Shown in pieces: positions 41,911 through 54,659 of a DNA stretch of 64,000 nt. The DNA is taken from assembly GCA_021442155.1 (NCBI GenBank), contig CM038228.1, forward strand, positions 88,431,737-88,495,736, read 5' to 3'. Under the pieces are notes generated by a model, which was given only the letters and a program-made list of their open reading frames with translations, was not told where the DNA came from and did no database searches. The stretch's first letter is position 1. Each line of letters opens with the position of its first letter. This DNA comes from Cymbidium sinense. Lineage: Eukaryota; Streptophyta; Magnoliopsida; Asparagales; Orchidaceae. A program made the position numbers and the translations under genes.

Positions 41911-44195
41911 TAATGAGATTAGCAAACACAAGAGATGCACAAACTGCTCTTGAGAGGCAGATGTTTGTTACTCATTGAAGATCAAAACCTGAAGATTCAA
42001 CAGCATACACATAGATGTCAGTGGTAATAAACTGATATAAGGATCTAACAAACGTTTAAACAATAAATTAATAATATTTTTTTTTTATAAAATGTGATCA
42101 GATAAAATTCTCCAAATAAAAAAAAAACAATAAAGCCAAAAAAATTTATGACATTAAAGGAGAAAAGGCAATCTAGTATTTATTATTATTATTTTTCTTA
42201 AACACATATACCTTCACAACTGATTGTTTTATTTGCTTAGAGGTACCAATAGTTAAATAGTTCATTTGATTTTAGTGCTGTGAGGGCAAAAAGATGGGCA
42301 TTTTACTTTTCATTCATATGTAGGTAAGAAGCATGCTCATGAATGAAGAGTTGCACGGTGTGTTCTTGAGTAACAAAGAAACTTGGCATATTGATACAGA
42401 TACTCTGTTAGTGTTTCTCTTGGTATTGTATTGTTGAGTAATATTGAATCTACTACTAAAATACTCTTATTGGTTTTTCTTTAGCCAACTTTTGCTTCTG
42501 TTCATATATTGATCATTTCCTCTTCTCCCTGCATCTGTGAGTTTAACAACCTAAATATACTGAGCTGACTCTTCCATTTATTGCTGTGTATTGGGCACTG
42601 TAACATTACTTTCCGGCCAGCCAAAGGAAGGCGTATATGTGGAGTTTCTAGTTGGCTAAGCTTTTTTTTGAAAATGGTTTAAAGTCTTCCCGAAAAGTTA
42701 TCTTTCTTTTGAAGTAAAACTTTCAGTGAGATGGAGCTAAAACTCAGTTTAAGCACTATTCAAATTATCAAAATTAAAATTCTCAAAAGCAGCTAAAAAA
42801 GCTCTCCAAAGCAAGCCTAAGTCTAAAGCTTATTATGAGGAAGCAACTGATGGTTTTGGAAATTTCCTTCCAAGGGGGCACCGCCCAGACATAACTTATA
42901 CAATAAAATTAGCAACAAAGGAAGAGCCCAGATTTGGAAGCATCAAAGATTGAGTGTTCTTCTCCAGACCATCTTTCTGTGAAGGCAAGCTTTTTGTTAA
43001 CCAGTAATCAACTGCATGCTTTTCATATAAGGATAAATTAATGGCCAACTAATTGTATTTGTAAGCCATACATTCATATTAAACTAGTTTTCATTAGTTC
43101 ATAGGAACTATAGGAAGGCATGTATTGACTGCTTGGTTAATGTTAACCACTTTGAATGTCAATTTGGTACTTATCATGACACTAAATGATCACTAGACTT
43201 TAATTGCTCAGTTAGAACTGGATTCTTTTAGGCGTTTAAAATAGTCCCTTAGCACACCAAATTTGAACCAATTTGATCCTAATGTCAACTTTGCCATTTC
43301 ATTAGATGAAAATTAGAGGAAATCTTTCATGTGGACATTTTGGACTTTTCAGTGCCAATCTCACAATATGATATCAACTTAAACTAAAATTGACTCTAAA
43401 TGTCTTAAATAGCTCATGGAAAGCTTCCCCCCATCAATTTCTGTCCAAGGAAATGACAGTTGATATCATGAAAAAATTTGTTTGCATTTGCTGAGTTAAT
43501 GATTAAATTGAACACCTGTAAAAAATTCTACAACTAAAATGTATAAACTTAAAAGTCTAGCAACCATTTCATTATTGGTTTTCTTATTGATATCCACCTA
43601 ACAGCAGGATATTAAAAAAAAAAACTTGATCTATATGAATTATAGATGTTTATCTACTTTAAAATTGATGTCATATGTTACTTGCCTGTATTGACATAAT
43701 ACTTTGCGCTGAAATCCCTCATGGAAGTATATTTTCTTGGATTTGCATCATGTCTAATGTCAAGATCAACAATGAAAATTCACCTAATTATGCAGAAATC
43801 CTCAGCTTAAAAAATAAATAAATAAATAATAAAAAATAAAATAAAAGAGAATGGTTGCTGATGACTAGAACAACTTTAAAACAAAAATGAAAAAGATATA
43901 GGATGACAGGGAAAAACGTTTTGGCAGTATAACCAGTAAGATGTCATAAAATGTTTAATTTTATTCTCCTAGACTTAACGACTACATAAGTTTACCAAAA
44001 TATGTCACTTGGCAGCTAGCTGAAACGAGAAAAGAAAGCCATGATTAGCTAGTTTTCCTTAATGTCATCATGTAGAAGGGAGATATAAAGAAGTCCACAT
44101 AGAGGGCTGCAACTTAGTGGCCTTGTAATGTCAGATAATAAGAGATACTATAAGGGATTAAACAGAGGTGTTGGTGAAGAAGAGAAGAGGAGTGC
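41911..44195. other. Intergenic DNA between the two host genes, no gene seen
   Basis: Less AT-rich than other spacers (42.2-43.3 kb), but no frame gives a domain I recognise. It may hold untranslated or regulatory sequence of the neighbouring methyltransferase locus. Confidence 0.4.
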
Positions 44196-44199
44196 AAGT

Positions 44200-44603
44200 A
44201 ATCCAAACTAACTTGTGAGTCAAGTCAAGCTTGAATCAATAAATAACTCATGAGCCAACATCAATGAGCTAAGAAATCAACTTGACTCATTAGCTCACGA
44301 GCCGGTTCGTTTAATAAATATTAATATAAAATATATTAGATTTTAATAATTTAATATAAAATTATTAAAAATATTTAAAAATTATATCTCATTCTGTTAT
44401 ATTAAATAATTTTTTCTATCTTACTTCTAATTTTAAAAAATTCTATTATTTTTATCATAACAATTATTTGAATCATAATTCTATCTTTCATGCTAAATGA
44501 GCTGACTTGAATTTATAAAAAGCTCGAGCTCAAACTCAACTCAATTAATTACTCAAGCTCAAGTTCAAAGGGTGACTCGAGCTCAACTCGATGTTACACC
44601 CCT
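44200..44603. mobile_element. GGGGTGTAAA-family non-autonomous element, about 400 bp
   Basis: Ends in 'aactcgatgttacacccct' with 'gctcgagctcaa' words just inside. The left end has 'gtgagtcaagtcaagcttg'. The middle is extremely AT-rich. The reverse complement of the element at 57,831-58,279 matches it, including 'ttaataaatatt' and 'gctcataagc'/'gctcacgagc'. A target duplication could not be confirmed. Confidence 0.6.
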
Positions 44604-44892
44604 TCAGTGGATAGGGTACATTTAAAATCCAACAAGAATATTCATGGATAATTTTCTCTCATTTCAACCCAAGTTCTCATTAGAAAATGCATACAATTAA
44701 AAAACAAAACAAAATACTATAATTCACAACAAAAGTATTTAAATGGATGTTCTGTCAAATGACAAGCATCTTTGGGAGATAGAGAAAGATGTTACTGGTA
44801 AAGATTGAATATGGAGCTGATGTAATAAAAAAGTAACATGATACACATTAAATAGATTTCAAGAGAATAAAATAGAAACCTTTATAATGCGA

Positions 44893-45000
44893 TCAACTTA
44901 TGTCCACTTTCAGAAAGGATGACTTAGATGGAACTATTGCAGTATCACCAAAGTATGCTGTGATTCCTTTCAAACTAGTCTCCATGTAGTTCTCTTCAAT
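44893..45000 (-). CDS. TGS1: TGS1 last exon
   Basis: 108 nt after acceptor 'cttgtgcag', reading IEENYMETSLKGITAYFGDT and ending KVDIS with TGA at 44,893-44,895. It matches the family's C-terminal 'EENF---LKAITAYFG' block. It starts in phase 0. About 10-20 residues normally found between exon 4 and this block have no visible exon in 45,001-45,867. Confidence 0.88.
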   Translation of the reverse strand: MEENYMETSLKGITAYFGDTAIVPSKSSFLKVDIS

Positions 45001-45867
45001 CTGCACAAGAAAATAATTAGGTGCAGAAGAAGTATGTTTTGGTTTAACAGAATAGTTCTAAATCAGCTCATTTCATCATGTTGAGAGAGAAACAAATGAG
45101 GAATTAAGATTGAATACCATTACCTAGATTCATAAATATAGCCTATCCATAAAGCACAGACTGAATGTCATGGGCAGAAGTTTTTTAATTTTCATAAAAT
45201 TATTTGCTCAAGTTTTACAGTCCCACAAATGGCCAAAATTCAAATGATATCAGCTTTGCTCATTTAGGTTCATTTACTAACTTATTAATTCAGCCTTATG
45301 GCATTTTATAATTCTTCCACTGATTGTTATAGGAATGTTGCAAGGTGAGGCTTTTTTTTTTTTTACTTTCGAATTTTTATTAACAATTTGAATGTTAATT
45401 CTAATTCAATTGAGAATGAGAATAACAAATTTCTGAAGTTTGTTTGTCGACTTAAACATATGTGACCTTGCAGATTTATTTGCTTAATTCTGAGCTTTAT
45501 CCGGGATCCTTTGTATAACCATGTTGAACATGGCCATAACTAAAATTTACTAAAGCATTAAAAAATAAAAAATGGAATTATTTAAAATAAAAAAAATTTA
45601 AGATTGAGCAAGGACCAAATCAAAATCATTTAACCACATCAAGTTTGAAAGAAATAGAACAAAGATCAATTATTCTGAACTTCACACCTCTGAACTAGAG
45701 AAGGTGTATTTTTCATACAGCATAACAACTTACAAATAGCTATCAGTCATCTTGGTCTCTTTGAAAGATAAGTTACAGGTGAGATCCACATGCCATTAAT
45801 TACAACAGTGCTACAAGATATCTTGTGGAGCAAGATACACTAAACTGCATTAACTGTTAATTTAAAG

Positions 45868-45951
45868 CTCTAATTGACTTAAGACCACATTACGGGAAGG
45901 AACATGATAATGTTGGGAGATATATTTTGAGCAGCCTGAAAGATTAAATAC
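45868..45951 (-). CDS. TGS1: TGS1 exon 4, with a one-base deletion
   Basis: After acceptor 'taattgtag' it supplies the last base of Gly and reads YLIFQAAQNISPNIIMFLP. One C is then missing at about 45,893-45,896; past it the homologous RNVVLSQLE appears in the next frame. The 3' limit and donor are not certain. A partial second copy lies at 46,118. Confidence 0.75.
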
Positions 45952-46310
45952 CTACAATTACACAAACATATGTAAAATTAATGTGACAAATCAGTTATTT
46001 GGAATTTTCTTATGTATATGCATTATATGATTCTCTCAATATCCTGAACTTCTGATGGAATAGTAAATTTTCTGAGTTCCGAATACAACAACAACAATAG
46101 GCCTTTATCCAACAACAATGATAATGTTGGGAGAAATATTTTGAGCAGCCTGAAAGATTAAATATTTACAATTACACAAACATATGTAAAATTAATGTGA
46201 AAAATCAGTTATTTGGAATTTTCTTATGCATATGCATTATATGATTCTCTCAATATCCTGAACTTCTGATGGAATAGTAAATTTTCTGAGATCCAATACA
46301 ACAACAACTA
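45904..46310. repeat. 214-bp tandem duplication including half of TGS1 exon 4
   Basis: 45,904-46,117 and 46,118-about 46,310 are near-identical. Both run from 'atgataatgttgggag' to 'attttctgag-tcc', followed by 'aatacaacaacaac'. The second copy carries the exon 4 words with the acceptor AG changed (complement 'ttgtaaata'), so it should not splice. A short RTE 3'-end piece ('aggcctttatcc' with an ACA tail) lies at the join. Confidence 0.85.
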
Positions 46311-47421
46311 TCCAACTATCTATTTTAAATAAATTTTAAAATGTTTTTCTTTCTAATATCTTCTAGCATAGAATTTTTTAGGTAATTTTTTTTTTATTTT
46401 GCAGGTTCTAGGTTTAATAGAGTCTGTAATAATTTTTTGACAAAATTTATGCTGGCTATCAACTACCTAACACAACCCTTCACTTTTCAGACTTTTTTTT
46501 TTAATTTTGTGAGGCTCTAGGTTTAACTTTTTTTTAATTTTCAATGCTTAAAAGCATGGAGCTAATAGTGTAGTACTTTTATAGATTTAGAGAAAGATAA
46601 AATGGCCTTAACAAAGAAAGATTTAAGTCAGGAATGTAATTTCAGTGTTTTTTAATAAGGCAAGAATTTGCACCCTTTTGATCTTCGAAGAGGCAAAACA
46701 ACTTTACAAGGATTCATCCCACCTATTAGTTCAAGTTATGAGAAATAGAGCGAGTGAAATTTAACTTGAATTCATGCTGATTCAAATTCATTTCAAACAA
46801 GAAAATTATAAAAGCTCCTATATGCAGACAACAACTAGCAGTTAAAATAATATATAAAATAAATTGAACGATCCTATAATGTGGACATAATCTTGTTCTA
46901 ATTGCAAAAGATCTTATTTTTAATCATCATAAGATAGCAACCATCAAATACAATATACTAGATATTTCTGACATAATAAAATACAAAAAAAATTATGTAA
47001 GATCACAAGAGATCTCCAAAAATCTACAATGGAATCTTCCGTTGATCAAGTTTTGGCTAAAATTCCTTTCATGTCTCCATTGTGGTGCATGAAATTACTT
47101 GATGCATATTTGATTGGAAAGCATGGACCTCCTTTCCCTTTAGTTAAATCTTCTAGATTTTATTTGGCAATTGTAGATCTATTTTTCTTCATAGGATTAA
47201 CCTCTGGTGGATCTAGAGTTTGATCACCCATGATTGGGATTTGTTCATAGGCTTAAATATCCAATTTCTTGGACTTGGCAGGATGTTTTTTTATACTAGA
47301 AACAGGTTCCATGTACCTGCCATGCAGCTCTAATATTGCCCTCCATACACTCAGTTCATTAATTTGGACAAGCAAAAGAGCAACATATCCAAGTGTAGCT
47401 CCTTTTGTAATCTTTAGAAAT
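46311..47421. other. TGS1 intron 3 sequence, no gene seen
   Basis: A short open frame at 47,029-47,223 begins MESSVDQVLAKIPF but has no domain I recognise and no supporting context. Confidence 0.4.
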
Positions 47422-47712
47422 AAATCTCAAATAATCCCCCAACTATTTGTAAGCGGCCAATTTAATCCCAAAATATCAAATTTCTCTAATTTAGTCTGTG
47501 ACTATACAAAATTGATCCAAAATAGTCCCTCGAAGATTAAATTGGGGTCAAATTTGTATAGTTCAAGGACTAAATTGGGATCAATTTTGTATCACTATTT
47601 TTATAAGACAGATCATTTTGGATCAATTTTGTATACTTTGAGCTAATTAAGAAAGCGTGATTGGGACAAAATTGACCATATGCAAATAGTCATAGGACCA
47701 TCTTGAGATTTG
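47422..47712. mobile_element. MITE-like inverted-repeat element in TGS1 intron 3, about 290 bp
   Basis: The left end 'aaatctcaaataatccccca' followed by 'actatttg' pairs with the complement of the right end, 'caaatctcaagatggtccta' followed by 'tgactatttg'. Inside are several 'actaaattgggatcaa' and 'caattttgta' words, typical of a widespread plant MITE with 'no. of residual reads' style repeats. No coding content; the family is not assigned. Confidence 0.65.
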
Positions 47713-48980
47713 CATCGTAATCTTTATATAGCTCCTCCCATGATTATATCACTATTTGTGGCTTTGATATAGAATAATTTGATAAAAGTTATGCCCTACT
47801 AGAGCCACTTGGAGTAAAGGTGATAGTTGCATCCAAAGAGGTTGAAAGAGACCACAATAAGTGAGGGCTGTGGAGAGTCTAGCGTTGTTTTCAGCAGTAA
47901 GCTGGCAGCAAAGTTAAGAGCTGGTGGTTTGTGAGATTTCCACCAATCCCTTCTAATGACTTACACGTTCTATTCTACTGTTGGATGCTAAAAAAGCCTA
48001 AACTTTTATTATTTTTAATTAATAAATAAGATATTAAGAATTATATCATAATCATGTAATTATATTTTCATCTTGTTTGAGCTAGATGGTAGCTTAACAA
48101 TAAACAATGTGAATTGCGTATGGCTTGGTGAAGGGTGAGAATTTGTATCCTTCTTGACTAAGTTTGGAAATAATATCCCAAATCCACAAAAGCTAGTTGA
48201 AATTATCTTTGATAATTGGGTTATTCTTAGCTACAAACTTAATACTATGCGATAACGCATTTGTATCTGATATTCTGTGCAACATTTAAGTCATTTTTTT
48301 CTCATCATTGTTATACACGAAAATGTGATAATGCATGGAATGAACTTCCATTTGATTACTTTAAAAGTATTCGCTAATTAAGTTCAAAGTTTGTTCTTGA
48401 TAAAAAAATTAACATATTTCAAATGCAAAATTTATATGCATTTAAGAGGTTTTGGAGATTCCTAGTGGCTAACGAGCAGATTTTTGAGATCTACTTCTAG
48501 TGTTGAAGAACTGCAATATATTGGGTCAAAGGGGCCAACCAACACCACAAACACAACCCCTACATTGTAATAGATTACATCAAATTGAGGTTGACAAAGA
48601 GGGGACAGATCAAATTATCATAACCATATATATTCATCATCATTTATAACTAATTATCATATTCATCATTTACACTGATTCACTACTCACTATCATAAAT
48701 AAGATAATTTGCATTATATAAATATTATATCATTCATTAAATATAATGAGTCTTTGCATGTTGCATCATACATGTATCATTTGGTTTTCATAATGTATAA
48801 CATTTAAATTACACTATTAAATCAAAGATCAATATTAAGGATTTATTTGGACAGCTTTTTTGTTGATTTGCTTCATGAAATACAATCCAAAAAAGTTTCG
48901 CGGCCATGATTGTCTTCCAACATCCGCTACTTTCCATAGTTTTGAGCAACTTTTTTGACAAAAATATCTACTTTAATTTA
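47713..48980. other. TGS1 intron 3 sequence, no gene seen
   Basis: AT-rich. No domain, RNA gene or bounded mobile element recognised. Confidence 0.45.
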
Positions 48981-48992
48981 GTGTTGTTATCC

Positions 48993-49713
48993 CTTGTTTA
49001 AAAAGGCATCTTAGGCACATATACCTTATGGTGCGTCTCGAATTGAGGCATATAAAAAGTGACTTGAGGCTTAAGCCTCATTATCACAAATGAGACTTAT
49101 ATCTTTTTAGTTTTATGTGTATGCATTGAGGAATTTAAGGTGGAATATTAATAATGTTAAAAGAATCATATCATATCATATCATATTATAATTTTGATAT
49201 ATATTATATTATATTATACTTAAATTTAATCTACCTGATACAATAGCTTAAAAATTCAAAAGATAATTTAAGTTGATAGACTATTTCGCTGTATTATAAA
49301 TTTATTATTTTATTTTAATTACATTAAATCTAAGATATAAGGAGTTCGAAGAAAAAAATAATAATTGAAAAATTTTGAAAATTTTGATGAGATTAAATCA
49401 GTGGATGTTAGAATTATTACATATGATGACTCTTCTAAAGAGAGGATCCTGATTTCTAGAGTAAATTTAGATTTTGAGTGAGTGCTTATTTTGAATCTGA
49501 TATCAAACTTTCACTTTTTATTAACAATTTAGATTGAGATTTATGATTTGTCTTTATAATTATAAATTAAATATACATATGGTTTGTCATGTTTATGAAT
49601 TATTTTTAATTTTATGAGTTTTTTATTTTTCTATACTGAGGCTTATGCCTCGATGCACCTAACCTCGCTAAGGCAAAATACTCTAGTTCTCAATTTTACT
49701 TTTTTAAACCTTG
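48993..49713. mobile_element. Non-autonomous DNA transposon in TGS1 intron 3, about 720 bp
   Basis: Flanked by the direct repeat 'ttgttatcc' (48,984-48,992 and 49,714-49,722). The left end 'cttgtttaaaaaggc' and the complement of the right end ('caaggtttaaaaaag') are inverted. Subterminal 'aggcttaagcctca' and 'gaggcttatgcctcg' palindromic words lie near each end. An 8-10 bp target duplication with these ends fits a hAT- or Mutator-type non-autonomous element. It encodes nothing. Confidence 0.75.
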
Positions 49714-50845
49714 TTGTTATCCCGTATCCATCATTCATGCTCCAACACCAAAAACTCCACACAAACTCAAGCTTCTCTCATATCCTCCACAAAGCCCTTA
49801 GTCACATCATCAGAGCTCTACTTTCTCAACATCTCCAACCCCATCCCTCTCTTCTTTCATTAAATAAACCCAAGCATTATCTCTCCTAAACACCCCTCAA
49901 ACTGAAAACCTGAAGGAGATATTCAAGGAAATACATCAAAACTTCATGGAAGAAAAACAATGAAAAAGAAAAGCTACACAAAGGAGAATATTGCAAGGAG
50001 GACGAAGCTAGCAAGATTCAATAGATCGGGTACACTCTAAAACTTTTTCTAATAAGTAGCCAATCCTTGTGTTTGTTAGGTCCTAAGCATACCATCACCT
50101 CCTCTTTCAACTTTACTGACAACTACACGCCCTTGGTTTGTATTAAAAGCTTAATTGCTAGCAAGAAGATAACACTCTCTTTGTTATCCTTTTGACAGAC
50201 TACAGCCTTGTCTCAGGAAGATTAAAGCATAATCTCTCTTGATAATAGTTTAATCTAAGTGCACCACAACTCCAACAAATAACCCAAAAACTCCCATTGT
50301 GGTCAAATCCATTGAGTGGGTGGCATAATGACCTCCCTCAATTATATAGTCAAATATTCCCAAGATGAAGCCACGCATTCCTAAAAATATTCTAATCAAA
50401 GTCAATGATCAAAAGATGGTCAATGAGGCTAGTTCTGGATTCGCCAATCTAGCATATATCCATCCGGGATTCATCTAGTCCCAAAATCTGGATAATGATT
50501 CAGACAAAATAAACAGAGAATTTATTTATTATTTCAATAATAGCAAAAATATAAACATATAAATAATATATATCAACATAAAAATTATAAATAGAAGGTC
50601 AGACATCGGAAAAAAGAGTATCATACATCCTTCATTCTAATGTACAATAACGAACACAGGGCTCTTATAATAAAATTTATATAGTCTTCTCCTTTTTATT
50701 TCTCTGTTGTTATACTTCTCAATTCTCCCAGCTATAGCAGGTGTATCCACGGACTCTCTGGTTCCAACATTAGTGAAGTTAGATCATTCAATTCAAGTCA
50801 GGCCTATTCTCCTTGTAGGTCTAGTTTGATTATTGGAAAGAATAT
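49714..50845. other. TGS1 intron 3 sequence, possible old LTR
   Basis: 50,230-50,840 has an LTR-like look (a T-rich stretch followed by 'tctcctttttatttctctg' and 'ggactctctggttccaac') just before a copia gag-like remnant. No paired LTR was found. Confidence 0.3.
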
Positions 50846-50859
50846 ATGGCCCAAATCAA

Positions 50860-51450
50860 ACAAATTATATTAATAAAATTATAATGAATTGACCTAACTC
50901 GAAGGAAGTCTTTGGCATGAGCCAAAATGATATCCTAATTATGAGATAAGAGGGATGAATGGAAAAGAGGGCTATATGGAAAGGATTATAATAAGCATAT
51001 CCGATTTTGCCTTGCTCAAAAAACCATCCCAAACAGCTCAATGTCTGAGTTTGACTAAAAGCAAGCCGACAGAAGTTGGCTGCATTTGGTGACTTTGCTA
51101 CAACCTTTTCATCATTGTCTAGCGCTCAAGAGGTGCTAATTATGGTGGAGAAAAGCCTAATATTATAGCAGCTATTGGATCATCTGTTCAAGAATCTGGA
51201 ATAGTTTTAACCAAGGAGGAAAGAGAACCAAGCAATTTTGTGATATATCAGTGATATCAAAGTGTGATGCTTGTAGGTAATATAAGAGGCATTATATGAC
51301 AGAATACCAAATAACCAAAAGTATTTTAACATGTAAAGGTAAAAAAGACTAATCCTCGTTATCTTGCAATGGAGTTATCTAGTTCTATCAGAATAATCCT
51401 GCCTATTGAAACTAACTGCAGAGATATCAAAATGATTGTTTCAATCATAT
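50860..51450 (+). mobile_element. Copia gag-like remnant in TGS1 intron 3
   Basis: The plus strand gives open pieces such as SRGANYGGEKPNIIAAIGSS and VQESGIVLTKEERE. After a stop comes 'KCDAC--YKRHYM', which resembles a damaged CX2CX4HX4C zinc knuckle of a retrotransposon gag. The order (Gly/Arg-rich linker then knuckle) fits Ty1-copia gag. It is heavily decayed. Confidence 0.4.
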
Positions 51451-51814
51451 TCGGAGTTTAATCGAGCCATGCTAATCTACTAACTGGAAAAAGTGCACAA
51501 TTACCATTTAACTTTTAACAGATAATAAATAGAGGGATGAAAGATTACAATCATCTTTCATTGACACATGATGGCCAACAGGTCATCATAAGGGAATATG
51601 CACACCGTTTGATGTGCAAAGAAAGTACAAGGATTAATAGGGCCACATGGGATAAATATGCATGAGGATTATGGAAAAACTAGAAGAGTAAAACAATCGA
51701 CACTAATTATTTTGGTTCAGCCTTCTCAACAGACTACGAGTTTGTTGATGGTAATTGCAGGTTTCAATAAGAAACAAACAAAGTAATAAAAGTGTTAGTA
51801 TCTTCAATGCATAC

Positions 51815-51906
51815 CCGTCTTTTGGCTTGAGCATATCAAGTGTGAAGGTGTGAAGTTTGCTATATGAAGGACCACCCCACGGTGGTGAAAGGAAAACAGC
51901 ATCACC
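51815..51906 (-). CDS. TGS1: TGS1 exon 3 (SPPWGGP motif)
   Basis: 92 nt, encoding GDAVFLSPPWGGPSYSKL and HTFTLDMLKPKD plus two bases of a Gly codon. The acceptor is 'cttatttcag' and the donor GTATGC. The PPW tryptophan is the residue known to stack on the m7G base in TGS1. Intact. Confidence 0.95.
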
Positions 51907-53345
51907 CTGAAATAAGCAAAATAATAAATCTTTTAATAATATCCATGCCATCAGTGGCTAAGAAAATTATAATAGCAACTTGCTGTATTGCCTGTCAGAT
52001 TATAAGCTCAGAAATAAAGTTTCACTTAAAGGTACAGTTTGAGGGGAAAGAAACTTAAAGAATATTAGGCTGTTCATAGAGAAAGCTTAAAAAGAGATAA
52101 ACCATGAAATGAATTAATAAATCACAAATTTGTTATACTTTTGATCTTTCAAACATTATATCCTTCTTGCAAGCATAGGTTGATCAGCATTCACGAGAGA
52201 GTAGGTTTTCTGCTTTTCAAGAACAAATAACATGGAACAAACTATAATCCACCATTAGTGATCAGCTAATGCTATACTGAACCAATTGAACATCTCCTAC
52301 AGATCTACAACACTTCACAAAAGGATTCAAATTTAAATTCATTCGTGCCACAATAGCTGCTTATATGGCATCTAATGTGATAACTTTTAAATCAACACAT
52401 TAGTTCACAACTTGTCTCTTGTGTGCTTTTAAACTTCTGAATACTCAAATATGGTGTTTCACAAGGATATAGTGTAAAAATATGGTGTTTCACTAAGCAA
52501 TGCCACAGTGTTCTTCACCCAGACATAAGGTAATTGACCTGGAATAAGGTATCAAGTAAAATGGCTTATTTTCAGGTGAAATAATTTATTTTTTGGATAA
52601 AATATATTTTTTCTGTATGAATTAGATGGATTATTTTATGTCTAAAACAATTATTACTAAATATGTGCGACAAGAAGTTGACATGGTATAGGAGTAATAG
52701 TTGTTTTGTTTGGTGAATTAGAAGTGTAAAGTAGAAGGAATGCTTAAGTTTTAACTTTACAGGTGTTTGATATAAAGTAAAATAGATACAAATAATTATT
52801 GTAAAGATTTTGGAGCATCCAAAAGGCTCATTTTTTATAAATTCAAAAGTCACTCAAAATTGGATGAATTTTAAATGTAGCGTCCCTGGACCCATCCCTT
52901 TCACCATTAGCACCTCTAAAACCATTCACTTGACCACCCCATCTTGTGAGATGTCATTCAGCATTGTACAAATAATTCAAAACACACTCCCATGCGCCAC
53001 TATTTCGTGAACTCACCCCACACAAACATCCCATGAGACCTTGACCTTGTGCCCATCCCACCAATCCCATGACTCCCACACATCACCAAGCTTGCTTCCA
53101 TCCCCAGACCCCTCTCCCAGTGGTTGTCATCCTTATCATCATCTCATCTAATGATCTAATTTTTTTAAATATGTTTTAAAATTAATTTATATTAGCATTG
53201 TACAAAAATACTTCATTAATACAAGTTTAAATTGATAACTTAAAAAAATAGATTCATCTTGTAACAAAGCAAACACAAAAAAATGGATTTCCTAATCCAT
53301 TTTACAACCAACCAAACAATCCTAAAACTTCAAAATGCATCACAT
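51907..53345. other. TGS1 intron 2 (3' part), no gene seen
   Basis: No exon, RNA or mobile element recognised. 52,880-53,130 is unusually C-rich on the plus strand ('ccaccccatcttgtg', 'cccatcccaccaatccc') without a coding frame of note. Confidence 0.45.
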
Positions 53346-53348
53346 TAA

Positions 53349-53599
53349 GGGCTTGTTTGGAGTCAATTTTGTTTTGTGTTTTTGTTTTTTTTGTTATTTT
53401 AAAACATATTTGTTTAATATGTTTTTTTAAGTATTTTTATTTTTTTAAGAATAAATAACATTATTTTTAATAATACTCAAAACAATTGTTAGATATTTTG
53501 AGTGTTTTTAAAAACAACTATTATCATAAAACATGTTTTATTTTAAAACAAAACATAAACAAAATAAACTAAAAAATAAAATGGATCCTAAACAGCCAC
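53349..53599. mobile_element. Tourist-like MITE in TGS1 intron 2, 251 bp
   Basis: The left end 'gggcttgtttggagtcaatt' and the right end 'atggatcctaaacagccac' are inverted repeats flanked by TAA (53,346-53,348 and 53,600-53,602). The GGGC-TGTTTGG end is the classic Tourist/Harbinger terminus. Confidence 0.85.
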
Positions 53600-54047
53600 T
53601 AAGTTTGCACAATATTCTCAAAATGCATGAATCCTAAATACTTGCAACCAGACAGCTCCTAAGGAAATAATTTGTTCATTAAAAAAGGTAACACATTAAA
53701 CTCCACATATAAAAGCATCTAACAAGACTAACATGGAACCTTTAAAGCATACCATTTTACTTCCATAGTTAACCATAAAAAATTCGATACTGCCAACCTT
53801 ACACATAACATGTGTGAAATGACCAGAGGCCAACTGGTTAAAAGAGATGATTGTATTTATAAGTTCACATATTCAGTCACATATTTTGCATTTTATCGCT
53901 CATCATTCCAAAAATAAAATAACACGTCTTAAAATAGAACAGTTTCTAGGAATGGAAAAATAGATCTTGCCATATATATGCAATTTGTTAACACAAATAA
54001 CCAAGAAGATGGATCTTATAAAAATAAATAAATACTTTTTGTTTAAC

Positions 54048-54183
54048 CTTCAGGAAAGGTGCTAGGCTGAAGAAATCCCCAACAACAAATTCAATCCTAT
54101 CCTTCACGCCATAAACTCTTGCATTGTTAACAGCATAATCAACCTTTCGAGGATCAATCTCCACAGCAACCACATGAAATCCC
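54048..54183 (-). CDS. TGS1: TGS1 exon 2
   Basis: 136 nt between acceptor 'gcatttag' and donor GTTAAAC. It completes the split Arg codon and reads GFHVVAVEIDPRK, then VDYAVNNARVYGVKDRIEF and VVGDFFSLAPFLK. These are SAM-binding motifs II and III of the Rossmann-like methyltransferase fold. Intact. Confidence 0.93.
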
Positions 54184-54243
54184 CTAAATGCGCTAACTCC
54201 AATCACCAAACAAAGGTTTACAATTAAGAAATTAGGGCTCCTA

Positions 54244-54586
<343 letters not shown>

Positions 54587-54659
54587 CCGGTGGCTTCCAA
54601 GAGAAAGGGCGAATAAGCCAGCCAGCGTGCCGGCCCTGTAGACGTCTGTACCCGGTTTA

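Noticed and set aside
47029..47223. 64-codon frame starting MESSVDQV
   Set aside because: No recognisable domain, sits in a TGS1 intron, on the opposite strand, with no splice or promoter support.
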